Both the position numbers and the translations under genes were made by a program. From Petrosia ficiformis (taxonomy: Eukaryota; Porifera; Demospongiae; Haplosclerida; Petrosiidae): DNA of 64,000 bases. The stretch is taken from the NCBI GenBank assembly GCA_947044365.1, contig OX345636.1, positions 28,376,466-28,440,465 of the forward strand. The letters are read 5' to 3'. Below are positions 43,631-55,421 of the stretch, piece after piece. The stretch's first letter is position 1. Every line of letters begins with the position of its first letter. The notes under the pieces were generated by a model that had not been told where the DNA came from, did no database searches, and was given only the letters and a program-made list of their open reading frames with translations.

Positions 43631-45592
43631 ATGGCCCATAGAATCCAATATTCAACTTTAGAGGTATTGAATCTCCTAGATGTATCTAACGATCAAGATG
43701 AACCGTTCATGGAAGGTAGTGATGAAGAATTTGAGGATTGGCTTACTGATGAAGAAGATGAAACTGCACCACCACCTACAGGAAATGTAACACAACATAC
43801 ACTCACATCACCACCACAATCTTGCAAACAATTAATAGCAGCTACTAATGCATCTCCTCCATCCACAAATAACACACATCTGTTGACAGGTCCAAGTGGT
43901 TCAAATGCATCTCCATCCACAACAGCTATAAATAACACAGATCTCTTGACAGGCCCTAGTACAGTCACAAACCAAGCTACAAAGTTCACAAACACATGGT
44001 CTTCATTAATCCAACCAGTACAAATACAAGCATTTACTGGAAGCGTTGGACCAACATTTTCTATGCCTGATATGCCTGTTGATGTGTTCACACATTTCTT
44101 TACAAATGATCTAATAGATAAAATAGTAGTTCAAACTAATCTCTATGCTAGTCAGGTAATGACTGAAGATAGCTTTAGCAACTGGGAGAAGACAACAGTG
44201 GAAGAATTAAAGGCATATTTTGGCTTCTATATTTTAATGGGTATAAATCATTTGCCATCACTTGATGATTATTGGAAGCTCGATAGTGTTTTACATTATT
44301 CACCAGTTGCTGATAAAATCACCCGTCAAAGGTTTAGAGAAATATCTCGTTATTTGCACTTTACAAACAACATGTTACTAGACTCGGAAAAGTAAGACCT
44401 ATCATGGAACATTGTTCAGAAGTATTTTATAGTAATTACTCACCTCATTGTCAATTGGCTATAGATGAAGCCATGATTCCTTTTCAAGGTAGGAGTAGTA
44501 TGAAGCAGTATATGCCTCTAAAGCCAACTAAACGAGGGTTAAAAGTTTGGGTGAGGGCAGACAGTTGTAACGGATACTTTTGTGAGTATGATGTATATAC
44601 AGGAAAGGGGAATGATGATGTCAAAGAGTTTGGTCTTGGAGGTTCTGTTGTTATGAAACTCACGAGAAAAATTGTCGGCAAACACCACCAACTCTTTACC
44701 GACAATTTCTTTACATCAGTAGATCTCTTTAAAAGGCTTTCAAATGATGACATCTATGCCTGCGGAACCATACGTATAAATCGAAAAGGTTGGCCAACAG
44801 AACTAAGAGACAAGAGCAAAAAGAATAAAGAAAAATTGAACCTAAGAAAACGGTAACTATACAGTTATCATAATGATTATAAACTAATATAATTAGCATG
44901 CACAAATTTTTAACACATTAACTATATATAATCAACTGTTTCTTACCTTTCACAGGGGTGACGTAGTCTTTCGACAGAGTGATAATATGCTTGCTACAAT
45001 GTGGTTGGACAATGATGTTGTGACACTTTTATCTGATAACGTTCAACCAGGGAAGACTGAAATCATCAGACGAAAACAGAAAGATGGCAAGCATTTAGAT
45101 GTACCTTGCCCTTTAGAAGTGATATCTTATAATTCCTACATGGGTGGAGTAGACAGAGGGGATCAGTTAAGGCAATATTACCATGTCCGATATAAATGCC
45201 ACAAGTACTATAAGTACGTCTTTTGGTTTCTGTTTGACACATCAATTACAAACGCTTTTATTTTACTGAATCACAGTAAACCGAACTATACTATTAAAAA
45301 CTTTAGAATTGAGTTAGCTAAGGCACTTATAGGTAATTACAATAGTAGAAAAAGATCAATAGATGGACCATCACCTTCACAACGTCGTATACCTGTTAGA
45401 CACTTTCCCATGAAAAAGCGTACAGGAAGTAAGAAGGGGATTAGTCGATGCCACTACTGTGCCAAACACCGTTCCACACCAGTCAGGAAAGAGACCTTTT
45501 GGTACTGTGAAGAATGTAAAGTTCACTTGTGTCATTCTGGAACAATTGAAGACTGTTTCTTAAAATACCATGAAGAATTATCTCTATTTTAG
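43631..45592 (+). CDS. piggyBac-3 transposase, nearly intact
   Basis: TTAA-specific DDD transposase. The first frame (43631-44395) holds an acidic N-terminus, a Thr/Ser/Pro linker and VEELKAYFGFYILMG. A small deletion/frameshift near 44380 precedes the second frame: QLAIDEAMIPFQGRSS (first Asp), LFTDNFFTSVDLF (second Asp), YACGTIRINRKGWP. A GT-AG intron (about 44853-44955) leads to GDVVFRQSDNMLATMW, YNSYMGGVDRGDQLRQYY (third Asp), and a Cys/His-rich C-terminal domain (CHYCAKHRS, YCEECKVHLC, CFLKYH) ending at 45592. All three Asp residues and the Cys-rich domain are present; the only clear lesion is at 44380. Most similar to piggyBac-1 here. Confidence 0.9.
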
Positions 45593-46522
45593 CTCTCTGT
45601 ACTGTACATTGTATGATGACCTAATTACAAAGATTATTATAATTATTATATCTATAAAATAGTTTATCTGTTCAATATTAGCACTATTAGGCTTTATTCA
45701 ATAACCATACAACTTTATTTTTAGTACTTATTTCATGAGAAGCACATATACAGCTAAAACAGTAAGTTATATATCGAAAAATGAACAGAACTTACTAAAA
45801 CATCTCGAAAGTAAAGATTCTTGGAGAAGAAGGTAGCCATCTTTGGGATTGTTCTGTTCCTCAGAAAGTGGCCTGATCAACTGCGTCATCATGACAATAC
45901 AAACAACGTACCGTATTTGTGTTATAGCTCTTTTTCTACAAACAGCCTACTTCACAAGAAAACTTAAAATTATTGTGGCGTTTTCGCTACGTGATCTGGG
46001 AAAACCTTCCGGCGCCTAATCGGTTAAAAAAATCAATGCATCTACATTGCTAGGTTTAAGGCAGCTTCGCAGCTGTTACAGTCTGTCCTGCTGTCGAGAA
46101 AACATGCTCAGATGGAGTAGATGTAGCTGGAATGTTGAGAACAGTTTTAGCTAGTTTTTATCAACATTACTCTCACCTTGTTTGGCAATATAATGCCTCC
46201 AAAACTGGATTATTGCTTTATAATAAGTACTAGTCTTGTTCCTGTCATTATTTCTACTTGAATTTAGCATCGCTTGAATGAAAAATTAGGCAGAAACAGC
46301 CAACTACACAGCCTCAACTTTTCTTGGACACACCCACAACTTTAACCACACGTTTAGATTGCAAAAGTGCACATGTGCAAACATTGAAGTGGGCGTGACA
46401 GCGAAGCTTCGAAGGGAGACATTTAGCTTCGAATGCGGAATAAACGAACGAAGGTTCGAATATTCGAACCTTTTTCCCAGCCTTAGTAAAAATAATGACT
46501 TGCTTTTATCAAATGCTTGCAG

Positions 46523-47204
46523 GAAGATATTTCTTTTTCTTCATGGAATTAGTAAGAAGAGACTAGAAGCAGTTAGAGCTGCATACATGAAAAATGGACT
46601 TGTACCTCGGTGAGATATGATCACTTATCAAAACACTAAAATTAATCAACCAACCATCACTGAGTGTTGAGGAACTTCAAGATGCTGTGAAGTACATTCT
46701 CAGCTATGCTAAAAAAAATGCCATACTTCTATCTGGACAAATATCCTAGGTATAGAATTATAACGTTCAATTATTTATTGCCCTCCAGTTATACAAAAAA
46801 AAAAGGGGTATGGCAGCTATATGAATCAGCAAATGAAAAATTAGATGGTAAGGGAGTGGTTCACCAAAGTACTTTTAGGAAGCCATGGAATAAATACACT
46901 CCACATGTTAGCATGAAACCTCGTTCTGATTTGTGCTGCACTGCACATATAAGGAGTGTGAACACACCTGAGGAGAGCATACAAGAAGTGAGTGGATTAA
47001 ATTAAATGTTAAAACATCAAATAATATGTGTGCATTGATGTTAAACATCTACTCACATTACTTCAGTTGTACAGACAAGCTCTCAGTCACTTGGAAAGGG
47101 CTACAACAGAGAGGAAATATTATAAAGATGCCTGTGAAGAATCATCCAAACAAATACATGCTTTATTCACAGAAGATGCCATATATTCTCCTCCTCGTCA
47201 GGTA
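46523..47204 (+). pseudogene. Fragment of an expanded uncharacterised animal gene family (ILLPGR-type)
   Basis: After an acceptor at 46522: CRKIFLFLHGISKKRLEAVR, AAYMKNGLVPR, then VEELQDAVKYILSYAKKNAI followed by LLSGQIS (family form ILLPGR), SSYTKKKGVWQLYES, KYTPHVSMKPRSDLCC and HLERATTERKYYKDACEES. The order matches a multicopy, transposon-like family of unknown function I have seen in animal genomes. Frames change near 46615, 46740 and 47005 and the presumed catalytic part is absent. A possible upstream exon at about 42850-42936 (donor GTGAGT) lies across the hAT-4 insertion, but its phase does not fit cleanly. Confidence 0.6.
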
Positions 47205-47559
47205 AACTTCCAAATCGAGTTGTTTCTATTATCAGTTTTGGTTATGTTATATAATTATATATACAATTGGTTTTGTTTACACTAATTATAACTTGACAAA
47301 TAATTAAGCAAGCAACACATTATACACCTAGTGTATATTTCACACTTAAATTCAATAAACGTGTACTGCATGTGTAACCTGGTGTGTGTGCCTGGAGACA
47401 TTTGTGGCACACCATCTTTGGTGTGAAACGCACACTTCATTTTTTGTGGTAGACTAAATACATTCAATCAATATACTTCAAGTACGCTGGAGCTAAAAGG
47501 AACATGAATACACACACATGCACTGAGGTCCTCGTTTGTCATTTTTGCTGGCAACAAAT

Positions 47560-47850
47560 CAATAGAAGCAGTGATGGAAAGTATTGCCAAAGAAATGAGT
47601 CATTGTAGACGATATCAGCAGAACATTTATGATAAGATGACCACTAACAACTGGATGTCCAATTTGCTTTAAAACAACTCTGCCAAGTACTACTTCAAAA
47701 GCTCAATTGATGAACAGTGACAAATTCTCTGATAAACCAAGTGGATCTAATACTGTTGTTCCAGGAAAATTATAGTTGCCATGCTGGCTGGTGATTCAAC
47801 TGAGAGTAGTCCAAAGTTATTTTCGCCCAAGGTCATAGAGATCAACACCA
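47560..47850 (+). repeat. Second fragment of the unknown family at 34190-34480
   Basis: Shares CGATATCAGCAG(A/G)ACAT, GATAAGATGACCA, CTGGATGTCCAATTTGC and GCCATGCTGGCTGGTGATTC with 34190-34480 in the same orientation. Stops in all frames. Confidence 0.6.
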
Positions 47851-47859
47851 TAATGAAAA

Positions 47860-48960
47860 TGGCACTATTAAATGAACAACCTCCGGACACTACATCTTGT
47901 TTGTTTACCCATACTGACATGGGTGCACTTGTGTGAGCACAAAGCATATGAAATCAGGACTCCTGTTGTACAGTAATGAACCATTAATTATTTAATGTTG
48001 GCTATAACCATTAATATTATTATTATGCACATAATCCTCTTGCATAACAATTCAGACTACACGTGACACTGGGTCTGATATTTCATACAGTAGTGCTTGT
48101 TTTAGGATTTCCCCCAACAGAGATTGTGTATGTACACAGTTGTACAGTAGAGCACTCTCTGAAAGGTTAAACTTGATATTTATCAGGCCAATCATTAAAT
48201 TTTAATTATTAGTTCATGCGTATTATATAGCTTTTGAAAGATTCTGATTTGTCAAGAGATTAAGTACGATTCCTTGCATGATAAATGCTTCAATAGCTAT
48301 TAGTCTATATCTTATACATATATATAATTATAGATGGAGAGTACTGTATTTTAATGCTTGACTTGTCAGTACCAACCGGTGGTGAGGTGGTGATGCAGTT
48401 GTGTAGTTATACTGTTATACATAATTATGTTTTGAATAGCTACTCATTATATATAATTTTATAGTTTTGTATCAGATGCATTAATGTAAATTACTGTATT
48501 TTAGCACCTCACTGTCAGTACTACTGCAACATGTCCAAATGTAGATACTGTAGGTAAGAAAGTGGGAAAGTGGAAGTAGAAATGTATACCTCATGTCACA
48601 ATTCATCATTATTCATTATTTTCCCCTGAATATCCACAATGAACCAGCTCTTGGATCTTTCCATTGTTGATTGAAATTCTTAATTTATCAAAGAGTCTAC
48701 CAGTTGACTTCCTTTTAGACAACTTGCCTGCTAGCGTACATGTATTAAGAGGTGAGCCTATCACTAGCAACAGAAGTGGTACAAGTAGCTCCACAAGTAT
48801 CATACCCTCTTCCACGAAATATTTATTGCCTAGCTCTGTGCCTGTACCATCATCATCTATAGGTCTGCATTGTCTAACTCTGCATTACATATGACTAGTT
48901 AAAGGAGATCACATAATGATGGGAAAGAGGGTTCTAGTGTTTGTTCAGGTCACACAAATT
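47860..48960. other. Non-coding stretch, no gene recognised
   Basis: AT-rich, without convincing open frames or TIRs. The minus frame at 48609-48815 is short and Leu/Gly-rich, with no recognisable domain. Confidence 0.55.
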
Positions 48961-48967
48961 GTCCCTA

Positions 48968-49044
48968 ACAATATAAATTGTTTTTTTTAACAGGTAGTGG
49001 ATTGATTTCAATCCACTACCTGTTAAAAAAACAATTTATATTGT
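48968..49044. repeat. Near-perfect hairpin, about 37-bp arms
   Basis: ACAATATAAATTG, poly-T and AACAGGTAGTGGATTG are followed after 3-4 nt by the exact reverse complement (one T-run length difference). No element or gene is associated. Confidence 0.92.
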
Positions 49045-49711
49045 TTATAGTTCTACTTTAAATAATAGACTTGCAGTAATTATAGTACACACTCGAGGGC
49101 GACTGAGGAAAAATGTGCCTCTTTTATCCAGCGGTCAAAATCATAGCAGCGAAGTCTTACAATTGTATCTTGCTATAGTTCTTCGTGTGGAATGACTTGG
49201 GACAGCTCTTTTGAGTTACAATCAAACATTTACTTTTGTCAGAGTAAATTAGATGCATTTACTGCTTTAGATTCTTTTGTGTTTGGTTTATGTTTCCACA
49301 CAATGAATATGACATTAATCATTACAATAACAAACTGAATAACACTTGAACTACCTTTGAGAAGAATGGGAAGATATGTGCATCACCTATCAACTCTGTC
49401 TGATATACTTTCAGCAGTCAGCCACACCCATGTAATTCAATGTCTCTACCTTTCTGTGGGACCTGAAGAAGTAAGTCTAACTTCTAAGTGAAGACAAACT
49501 AAGTTACTGAAGTGCTCTCTCAAGGTTCTAAATGATAACTTTCTCATGTCTGAACGCTGAACAACTTATTAAAGATTCCTGCATCATCTTTATACTGTTT
49601 CTCTGCTGTGTACAACAGTCAATTGGCAGCTCAACATTCTCCCTGCTCACTCAAGATCAAGCGCGCGTTCTTTTACGCGCCACGCCCATTAATTAATTGA
49701 CCGAGCCCCCC

Positions 49712-50132
49712 TAGGCCTGAGGAAAACATAATTTTAAAGAATAATTGGGGAGATAAAATTTACGGGAATATTCTGAGCATAATTGGAGTGAGCACATGTA
49801 AAATGGCTGATGAGTGAGGCAACATAATAGAAAGTGACAACGAGCTGCTAACAAGTGACACAAAACTTGAAGCTGAATTAAGCTCTTCTAGCAGAAAGAG
49901 TGTTTTCCATACTGAATGATTTATTGTCAGATCGACAAGATTCATCCTTGCAGGATTATATCCAGACATCTTTAATTAATGTTACACAATTTAATAAATA
50001 ATATTATTAAGTTCAGTATACATATATGTTTTTTTGTCCTTTTTCTAGCGTAATTTTAGAATAAGTGAGTTTTTGAAAGAATAATTGGAATTTTTAAAAA
50101 CACAGAAGAATAGAATAATTTCCTCAGGCCTA
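49712..50132. mobile_element. 421-bp MITE-like element
   Basis: Inverted ends TAGGCCTGAGGAAA (49712 on and reverse complement from 50132), with further AAGAATAATTGG-like inverted motifs inside. The flanks are C-runs (5-6 C on each side), so a TSD cannot be resolved. Termini starting TAGG and the size fit a non-autonomous hAT. Confidence 0.65.
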
Positions 50133-50615
50133 CCCCCTGAATGACGCAACTTCCTTGACTCGCGTAAGTGACACAAACAAAGTTCACCCCTAGAAAAGCG
50201 GGATGGCAAATATCATCAGTGCATGTATAGTTAACTACTATTATGATTATATTAGGCATCATTGTTGGGTTAAAGTTATTTGTCAATTTTTCTGAGTAAT
50301 AATAAATATAGCCAGCCTTTTTTAACTGGCTTATCATTACTATTATCAATAGATGCTACTTAGTCAAATATTTAATCTTGATCAAAAATGTGTTTTAATT
50401 GAATTTCTTATTTGGTGTAAAATAGAGTAAAACTTGCACCTTAAACTGAGTACCGTAGGTGTCGTAAATTCCGTGGGGTATAAAATTTCGCATTTTTCGT
50501 GGGTGGCAGTCAAACCACAAAATTAAATACCCAAAGTGTGGGTGTGGTTCACACGTTGACGCACGTGTTACGGTATTAGTAGTTTAGTACGATAGTTATA
50601 GCACTGTACAAGTAT

Positions 50616-51055
50616 TTGAGACCTGTTAATAATTCTTTGCTGGATCCTCATGGGCTTTTGTCTTCTAAAATAGAGCCTTCGGTAATTTCTGAAGTTAACA
50701 GACAAGTAACAGCTGTCCAGGAGCAAACAAACAAGAGAGGAGAGTACCTGAAGTTCTCTGACGAAGAAAAGGCGACTGTTGCCTGCTATGCAAGTGAGAA
50801 TGGAGTAGCAGCAGCAGTTCGACACTTCAAGCGATCAAAAGGAATGATTCTGAAAGAATCCACTGTCAGGGATTGGAAGAAGGCTTATCTGGCAGAAGTT
50901 ATCCAAAAAGCAGTTTGATCTGGTAAGGACTTAGTTATTGACAAATTACCTGCAAAACAGAGAGGAAGACCACCACTGCTATATAGGAGGAAAATTAGAT
51001 AATGAACTTCAAATTATCATCAAGGCAATGCGTGCTAGAGGTACTCCCATAGATG
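50616..51055 (+). pseudogene. N-terminal part of a pogo-like transposase
   Basis: Open to 50918: NKRGEYLKFSDEEKATVACY, ASENGVAAAVRHF and LKESTVRDWKKAYLAEV, the first HTH of a pogo/jerky-type transposase; then (with a TGA at 50916) LPAKQRGRPPLL and, in another frame, LDNELQIIIKAMRARGTPID. The rest is missing. It is a different subfamily from the PHD-bearing copies and could be the missing N-terminal type of the 33-kb fragment. Confidence 0.7.
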
Positions 51056-51076
51056 AGATGAGATGAGATGGGAATG

Positions 51077-51106
51077 TAGATTTGTTTGTTTAAACAAACA
51101 AATCTA
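51077..51106. repeat. Perfect 30-bp palindrome
   Basis: TAGATTTGTTTGTTTAAAC followed by its exact complement with no spacer (centre TTTAAA). Confidence 0.95.
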
Positions 51107-51884
51107 AGATATGTCACCCATAATAATTGTTTGAAACAATTAAGCCACATATTTAAAACATATTTGATCGAATTGAGCATGTGCAGATTCCATAAATTGG
51201 CATCAAAGACTCAAAGCGTTTAGTTGATTGTCATTTTTACAATCAAGCATTAAAAATGAGTAGTACTTCTGAAAGAAGAATTATTGCTCAAAAAGAATGA
51301 CGTGAAAGATAAAATGGTCAGACAACTCAGAAAACCATACAAAGCTGAAGGGATATTTTCAAAAGCGATCGATAATGCAAAAATAACTTTTTGTCCCCAA
51401 AATGCCAAATTATACCAAAGGTAAACAACATTTTAACCTTTGGGTGAACCATAGACACTTGTATCACTTCAGTTTTCGCAGATGATTTGATTGTCTAAAA
51501 ACTTCGAGACAACATCTAGACGTATTGTGGTAACATTTGTGGTGGTCCCTGAACCTAAAGAACTCAAATCTTAGTATGCCTCAACCTCATAATACGCTTT
51601 GTTTCTGTCCATGAATGCTTAAGACCAACATATTGTAGTGGTGGGCAATAACACTGATATTTCTATGATAGCAATTTTTCAAAAGCAGTAATTCGATATA
51701 AAATTTGTGACAGTGACAACAATCACATTAAATAATTTTATCAGTGAAACTATAAAAGCTGCTCATTCAATAGTATTCATATTATTTGAAAATACTAGCA
51801 ACCTTTTCAATTTAAAAAACACTGCTTGGTTAAAAGTACAAATGTGTAGAAAAAGTGAAAACAAAAGAACACAAGTAATATATG

Positions 51885-52080
51885 TACTTTTAAGGTCCAG
51901 TTTCACCAATAGTGTCCCCACACGTACATCTCTTAGTATGTCCACAGCCTGATCTATGGAGGCATTTATATTTCTAAAATGCCACTATCCTGGTTTTGGT
52001 AGGTATAATGCCTATTGGACTGCAATGTACTCCTAGTGCTTGATGATGCATAAATGAGCCATTAATCCTGCCCAGATGGG
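51885..52080 (-). pseudogene. DIRS-like or Gypsy-like reverse transcriptase fragment
   Basis: Minus-strand frames give SPIGIIPTKT and then NINASIDQAVDILRDV, followed by GTLLVKLDLKSTY, similar to the start of the RT palm in DIRS/Ngaro elements (VDxAV...GTLLAKxDIKSAY). Only the first catalytic-Asp region is present. Frames are broken and no termini were found. Confidence 0.5.
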
Positions 52081-52260
52081 ATTCAGTCGGAAGAGGCAGA
52101 CCAAAATGGCTGAACAGAAGAATCCTTGGTCTTGCCCAGCCCTTTCATCAGTGTATCTCTGCCATTCATTTAACATACAGTCCAGTGAAGCACTCCAAAA
52201 GCTCTACCAACTGATCTGAGAATTGGGTAGCAACGGGAATTTCACTGTCAACAACAGATA

Positions 52261-52960
52261 GTGGCCTTGATTGAAGTAGGTCAACCAACTGAAGAGGATA
52301 CATTACGAATACACAATTCTAATCTTTCAACTGGATATTCGCCATATGATTCATTAGTAGTAATTGCATGTCTGGTTAATTCTGCAGAAAAAGAGACTAT
52401 TATTAAATTCATTGTGCTACATAGTCTCATTGTTCATAGCTTTGTGTATGTAGTACATACACAAAGCTATGATGAAACACAAAGAACATCTGTCCATACG
52501 ATTATAGAGGTAAATACATATAACATTTACAAGATATCTGTATGTACTTAGTTACAACTCTGGTACACAAATATTTATACTATCTTCTCCATACTCAAAT
52601 AGAAAATGAAGGTTTAAGCATTGGCACATCTTCCAGCAATTCTGCAAATAGACATAATTGAAAATACTGTGAAAGAAATAACAACAATTGATGGTTGTAC
52701 GTAATCTCTACGGGAATGATCCATATAGCATTGCACATGAGCAAGAATATGGAACAGAATATGGGACACCGTCAATATTTGTGAAGGAGTTGGTGAATCA
52801 TGCACACTGCCTATCCTCCCTCAATGGAGCCTCAATCAATATTCAAAACTCCAGGCCAGTGAGCAGCAACAAACAGGTGATCTTGTTGAATATGATCCAG
52901 TTGAAACAACTTCTTCATTGTTGCTTTGATTATAGAAATTATCAAGATCCATGATCTGAA
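52261..52960 (+). other. Short open frames of unknown nature
   Basis: Frames 52261-52424 (VALIEVGQPTEEDTLRIHN, SPYDSLVVIACLVN) and 52688-52954 (YGNDPYSIAHEQEYG, KELVNHAHCLSSLNGASIN) have protein-like composition but no domain I recognise. A palindrome at 52435-52471 breaks the first. Could be exons of a decayed gene. Confidence 0.25.
52435..52471. repeat. Perfect hairpin, 18-bp arms, one-base centre
   Basis: CATAGCTTTGTGTATGTA, G, then the exact reverse complement. Confidence 0.95.
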
Positions 52961-53301
52961 TGCCTAAACAGATTATCATCTCTGCATATCATTTCAGTGA
53001 AATATAGGGGAATAATGTACAGGTTTCACCTACCAGGGATTAACAGTATTGTCTACGTTGTGCAGAAATAACCAATTTCTGGAGTCTACATGCTTTCCTG
53101 ATACATTTATTATAAACATAAATTGTAAATTTACTGTCACATACCTCGGTCTCTCCTCGTCTCTTTCTTTTCTGCTTTTTATATGCTTTGCTTGAGCTAA
53201 AAAAACGAACGACAATCTATCAATACTAACAAGTATGGAAAGCCAAATATATATTGTGTCTCTCACATTATACCTTCATCTCTTCTTCCTTTTCTTCTAT
53301 T

Positions 53302-53333
53302 GCAACCATCTTTACAAATGCAAAGATGGTTGC
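53302..53333. repeat. Perfect hairpin, 12-bp arms, 8-nt loop
   Basis: GCAACCATCTTT, ACAAATGC, AAAGATGGTTGC. Confidence 0.9.
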
Positions 53334-54539
53334 CCCTCCATAACACCATGTATTCTTTTCTAATCATTGTATCTTTCATCAATTTGCAAGTCATACTCTT
53401 TTTCAACTTCCTTCAGTTCAGTAACATTTATTGCATCTGATTCTCTACCACTGGATCTTGCAGGACTAAGTAATAGAATGAACTTCAGCTAAAGTGCTAA
53501 TCAAATGATTTCTTTGGTATAAGTAACACCTGTTTAGGGAAAAAATCCACGAGCATCGGAATCCAGCCTGAATGTTATTGTCATATGGGCAGAATATATC
53601 CCATTGATATGCCTGATCATGATGAGCTCATCTTTCGCAATTGACCGAAAAATGTAACCTCCAGGTAGCCTTCACATCATTAACCTGTAACTTTCAATAT
53701 AGTATATACATATACACAGAACACAACTGCAGTATGTCAAGTAAAATCATGTCGTGTGTTTTGATTATATATAATTTTTGCTGCTACTTTATCTATATAT
53801 TGCAATATAAAAATCCAGGATATGAAGTAAAATCTTCGTAGTGCAACACAGCATAAACTTACAATTTTCACTTGTTTCTTACTTTTACTTTTACTGCTTT
53901 TAGAAAAGCACTCGCACATGTTAGAATAGGTATAGGGCAACATCTGGCTGATTCGAAATGACATTTTAACAACAACTTACTGTGCAGCACTTACACTTTC
54001 AGAATACGCAACACATTGCCTAGGAGGACTCACACTATTTTAGCATACTTGTAACTCATGAAAAATTAATGAATATTACTGTGAATTCATTAACTAGTAA
54101 AGTATAAATTCCACACATTGTTACTGTTAAGCATCAAAATTGTCCAAATTTTAAAGAGATTGATATAAAATATTGATTTCAGAAGCAATGCAAAATTGGA
54201 GGTTGTGGTGAGTTGTACTGTATTTATATCAATATATTATATATGCACATGTGCAGTTGTAAAAACATGGCATCGGTATATAATAACAAATGTTTAACAT
54301 ATTGGGTCTTAAACTCCAATGTTCTCATCTGCTCTGCTTTCAAGCAGTTTTTGCGGTTCATCTCCTCACTATACCCTGCTTCTTAGTAAATCCACTACCT
54401 CTCTGATGTAAGTTCTTCAAGACAGTCAAAAAAGCTCTTTACAAATGTCAGTGGTCTTCCCCGACTTGTCATAGGTCTTCACTGGTAGTTTTAAAAGCAG
54501 GTGCATTGTTTTTATTGTCATCCAGCAGCATAAATCACT

Positions 54540-55140
54540 TCAGGACACAGTAATGACCATATAATAACAGTAAAAGAGAACGGGACGAAGGAATGAAGTG
54601 ATTAATGAAACAACCAGAAAAAACAGAGACCTGTCAATCCACCCCTTCCTGGATAAACCATAAAGTGTTCCTGGTATTTCCCCAATGGTCAATTGAGTGT
54701 TAACGGTCTTTCTTCTGTCAACTGGTGGAATTGTGTATTCAGTTGGATTAGCACAAACTAATACTGTTTGTGAATTATTATCATTTGTCAAATGAGAAGG
54801 TTGTTTCAATCCTTTTTTTTTTGAGATTGCAAGTGGAATCATCACAATTAATGATGTTAACTAGGTTGGTTAAAAATACCATTGGCTTCAATTGTGTGCT
54901 CGTGGTTCAAATTCTTTCTATTGAATGTCACTTGTGTTTTTGTATTTGACACCAGAGCGTTAATTTGTTTGGCCATTTTTTACCAGGTCTGAAATTGTGA
55001 TGCATTCCACTTTCATCACAGTTAAATAATAATCCATGCTTTGATAAAATTAAATTTTTCCCACCCAGACTAACACTTGCTGGCTGTTTCCAGTTTGCAA
55101 TAATAGCTCCAACTATAACTCCCCAAAGTGTTTGTTTGGG
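54540..55140 (-). pseudogene. pogo-like transposase fragment
   Basis: On the minus strand: ANWKQPASVSLGGKN, LLFNCDESGMHHNFRPGKKW (first catalytic Asp; NCDE), then after a frame change TQLTIGEIPGTLYGLSRKGW, IDRSLFF and RPVLF, just before the expected second Asp, where stops follow. The PGTLYGLSxKGWID block is typical of a subfamily of DDE_1 (pogo/jerky) proteins. Flanks show no TIRs. Confidence 0.65.
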
Positions 55141-55175
55141 TAGCCTATGGTAGCTGCTGGGGCTCTAAGCTTGGC

Positions 55176-55421
55176 ACCAGGAAGGACCCTACCAACCCAA
55201 TCATGGCACCAGGAAGGACCCTACCAACTAGTCATTAAAGAGCAAACTTTGGATGCTCCTCCCTTACCCCCCTAGAAAAAATGTTTTTTATTTATTATAC
55301 CAGGAAGGACCCTACCAACCCAATCATGGCACCAGGAAGGACCCTACCAACTAGTCATTAAAGAGCAAACTTTGGATGCTCCTCCCTTACCCCCCTAGAA
55401 AAAATGTTTTTTATTTATTGT
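55176..55421. repeat. 123-bp tandem duplication with internal sub-repeat
   Basis: ACCAGGAAGGACCCTACCAA recurs at 55176 and 55299 (period 123); within each unit CACCAGGAAGGACCCTACC occurs twice. The units are almost identical, so the duplication is recent. Confidence 0.92.

Larger units (their letters stand above)
43268..46023 (+). mobile_element. piggyBac-3, complete element, 2756 bp
   Basis: Perfect 13-bp TIRs CCGATTAGGCGCC flanked by TTAA (43264-43267, 46024-46027). One transposase gene on the plus strand. Paired 16-bp palindromes lie near the left end. It is inserted within hAT-4. Confidence 0.94.
42970..46485 (-). mobile_element. Decayed hAT-4 with exact 8-bp TSD, host to piggyBac-3
   Basis: Ends TAAGGCTGGGA in inverted orientation; flanked by GTAAAAAT at 42962-42969 and 46486-46493. 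Subterminal TTCGAAGCTTCG motifs occur at both ends. The minus strand at 46165-46030 retains the hATC end (LNIPATSTPSEHVFSTAGQ, SNVDALIF-like), so it descends from an autonomous hAT. Without piggyBac-3 it is about 760 bp. Confidence 0.88.

Noticed and set aside
49120..49480. Conserved non-coding or RNA gene candidate
   Set aside because: No fold, promoter boxes or repeats that I could support by eye.
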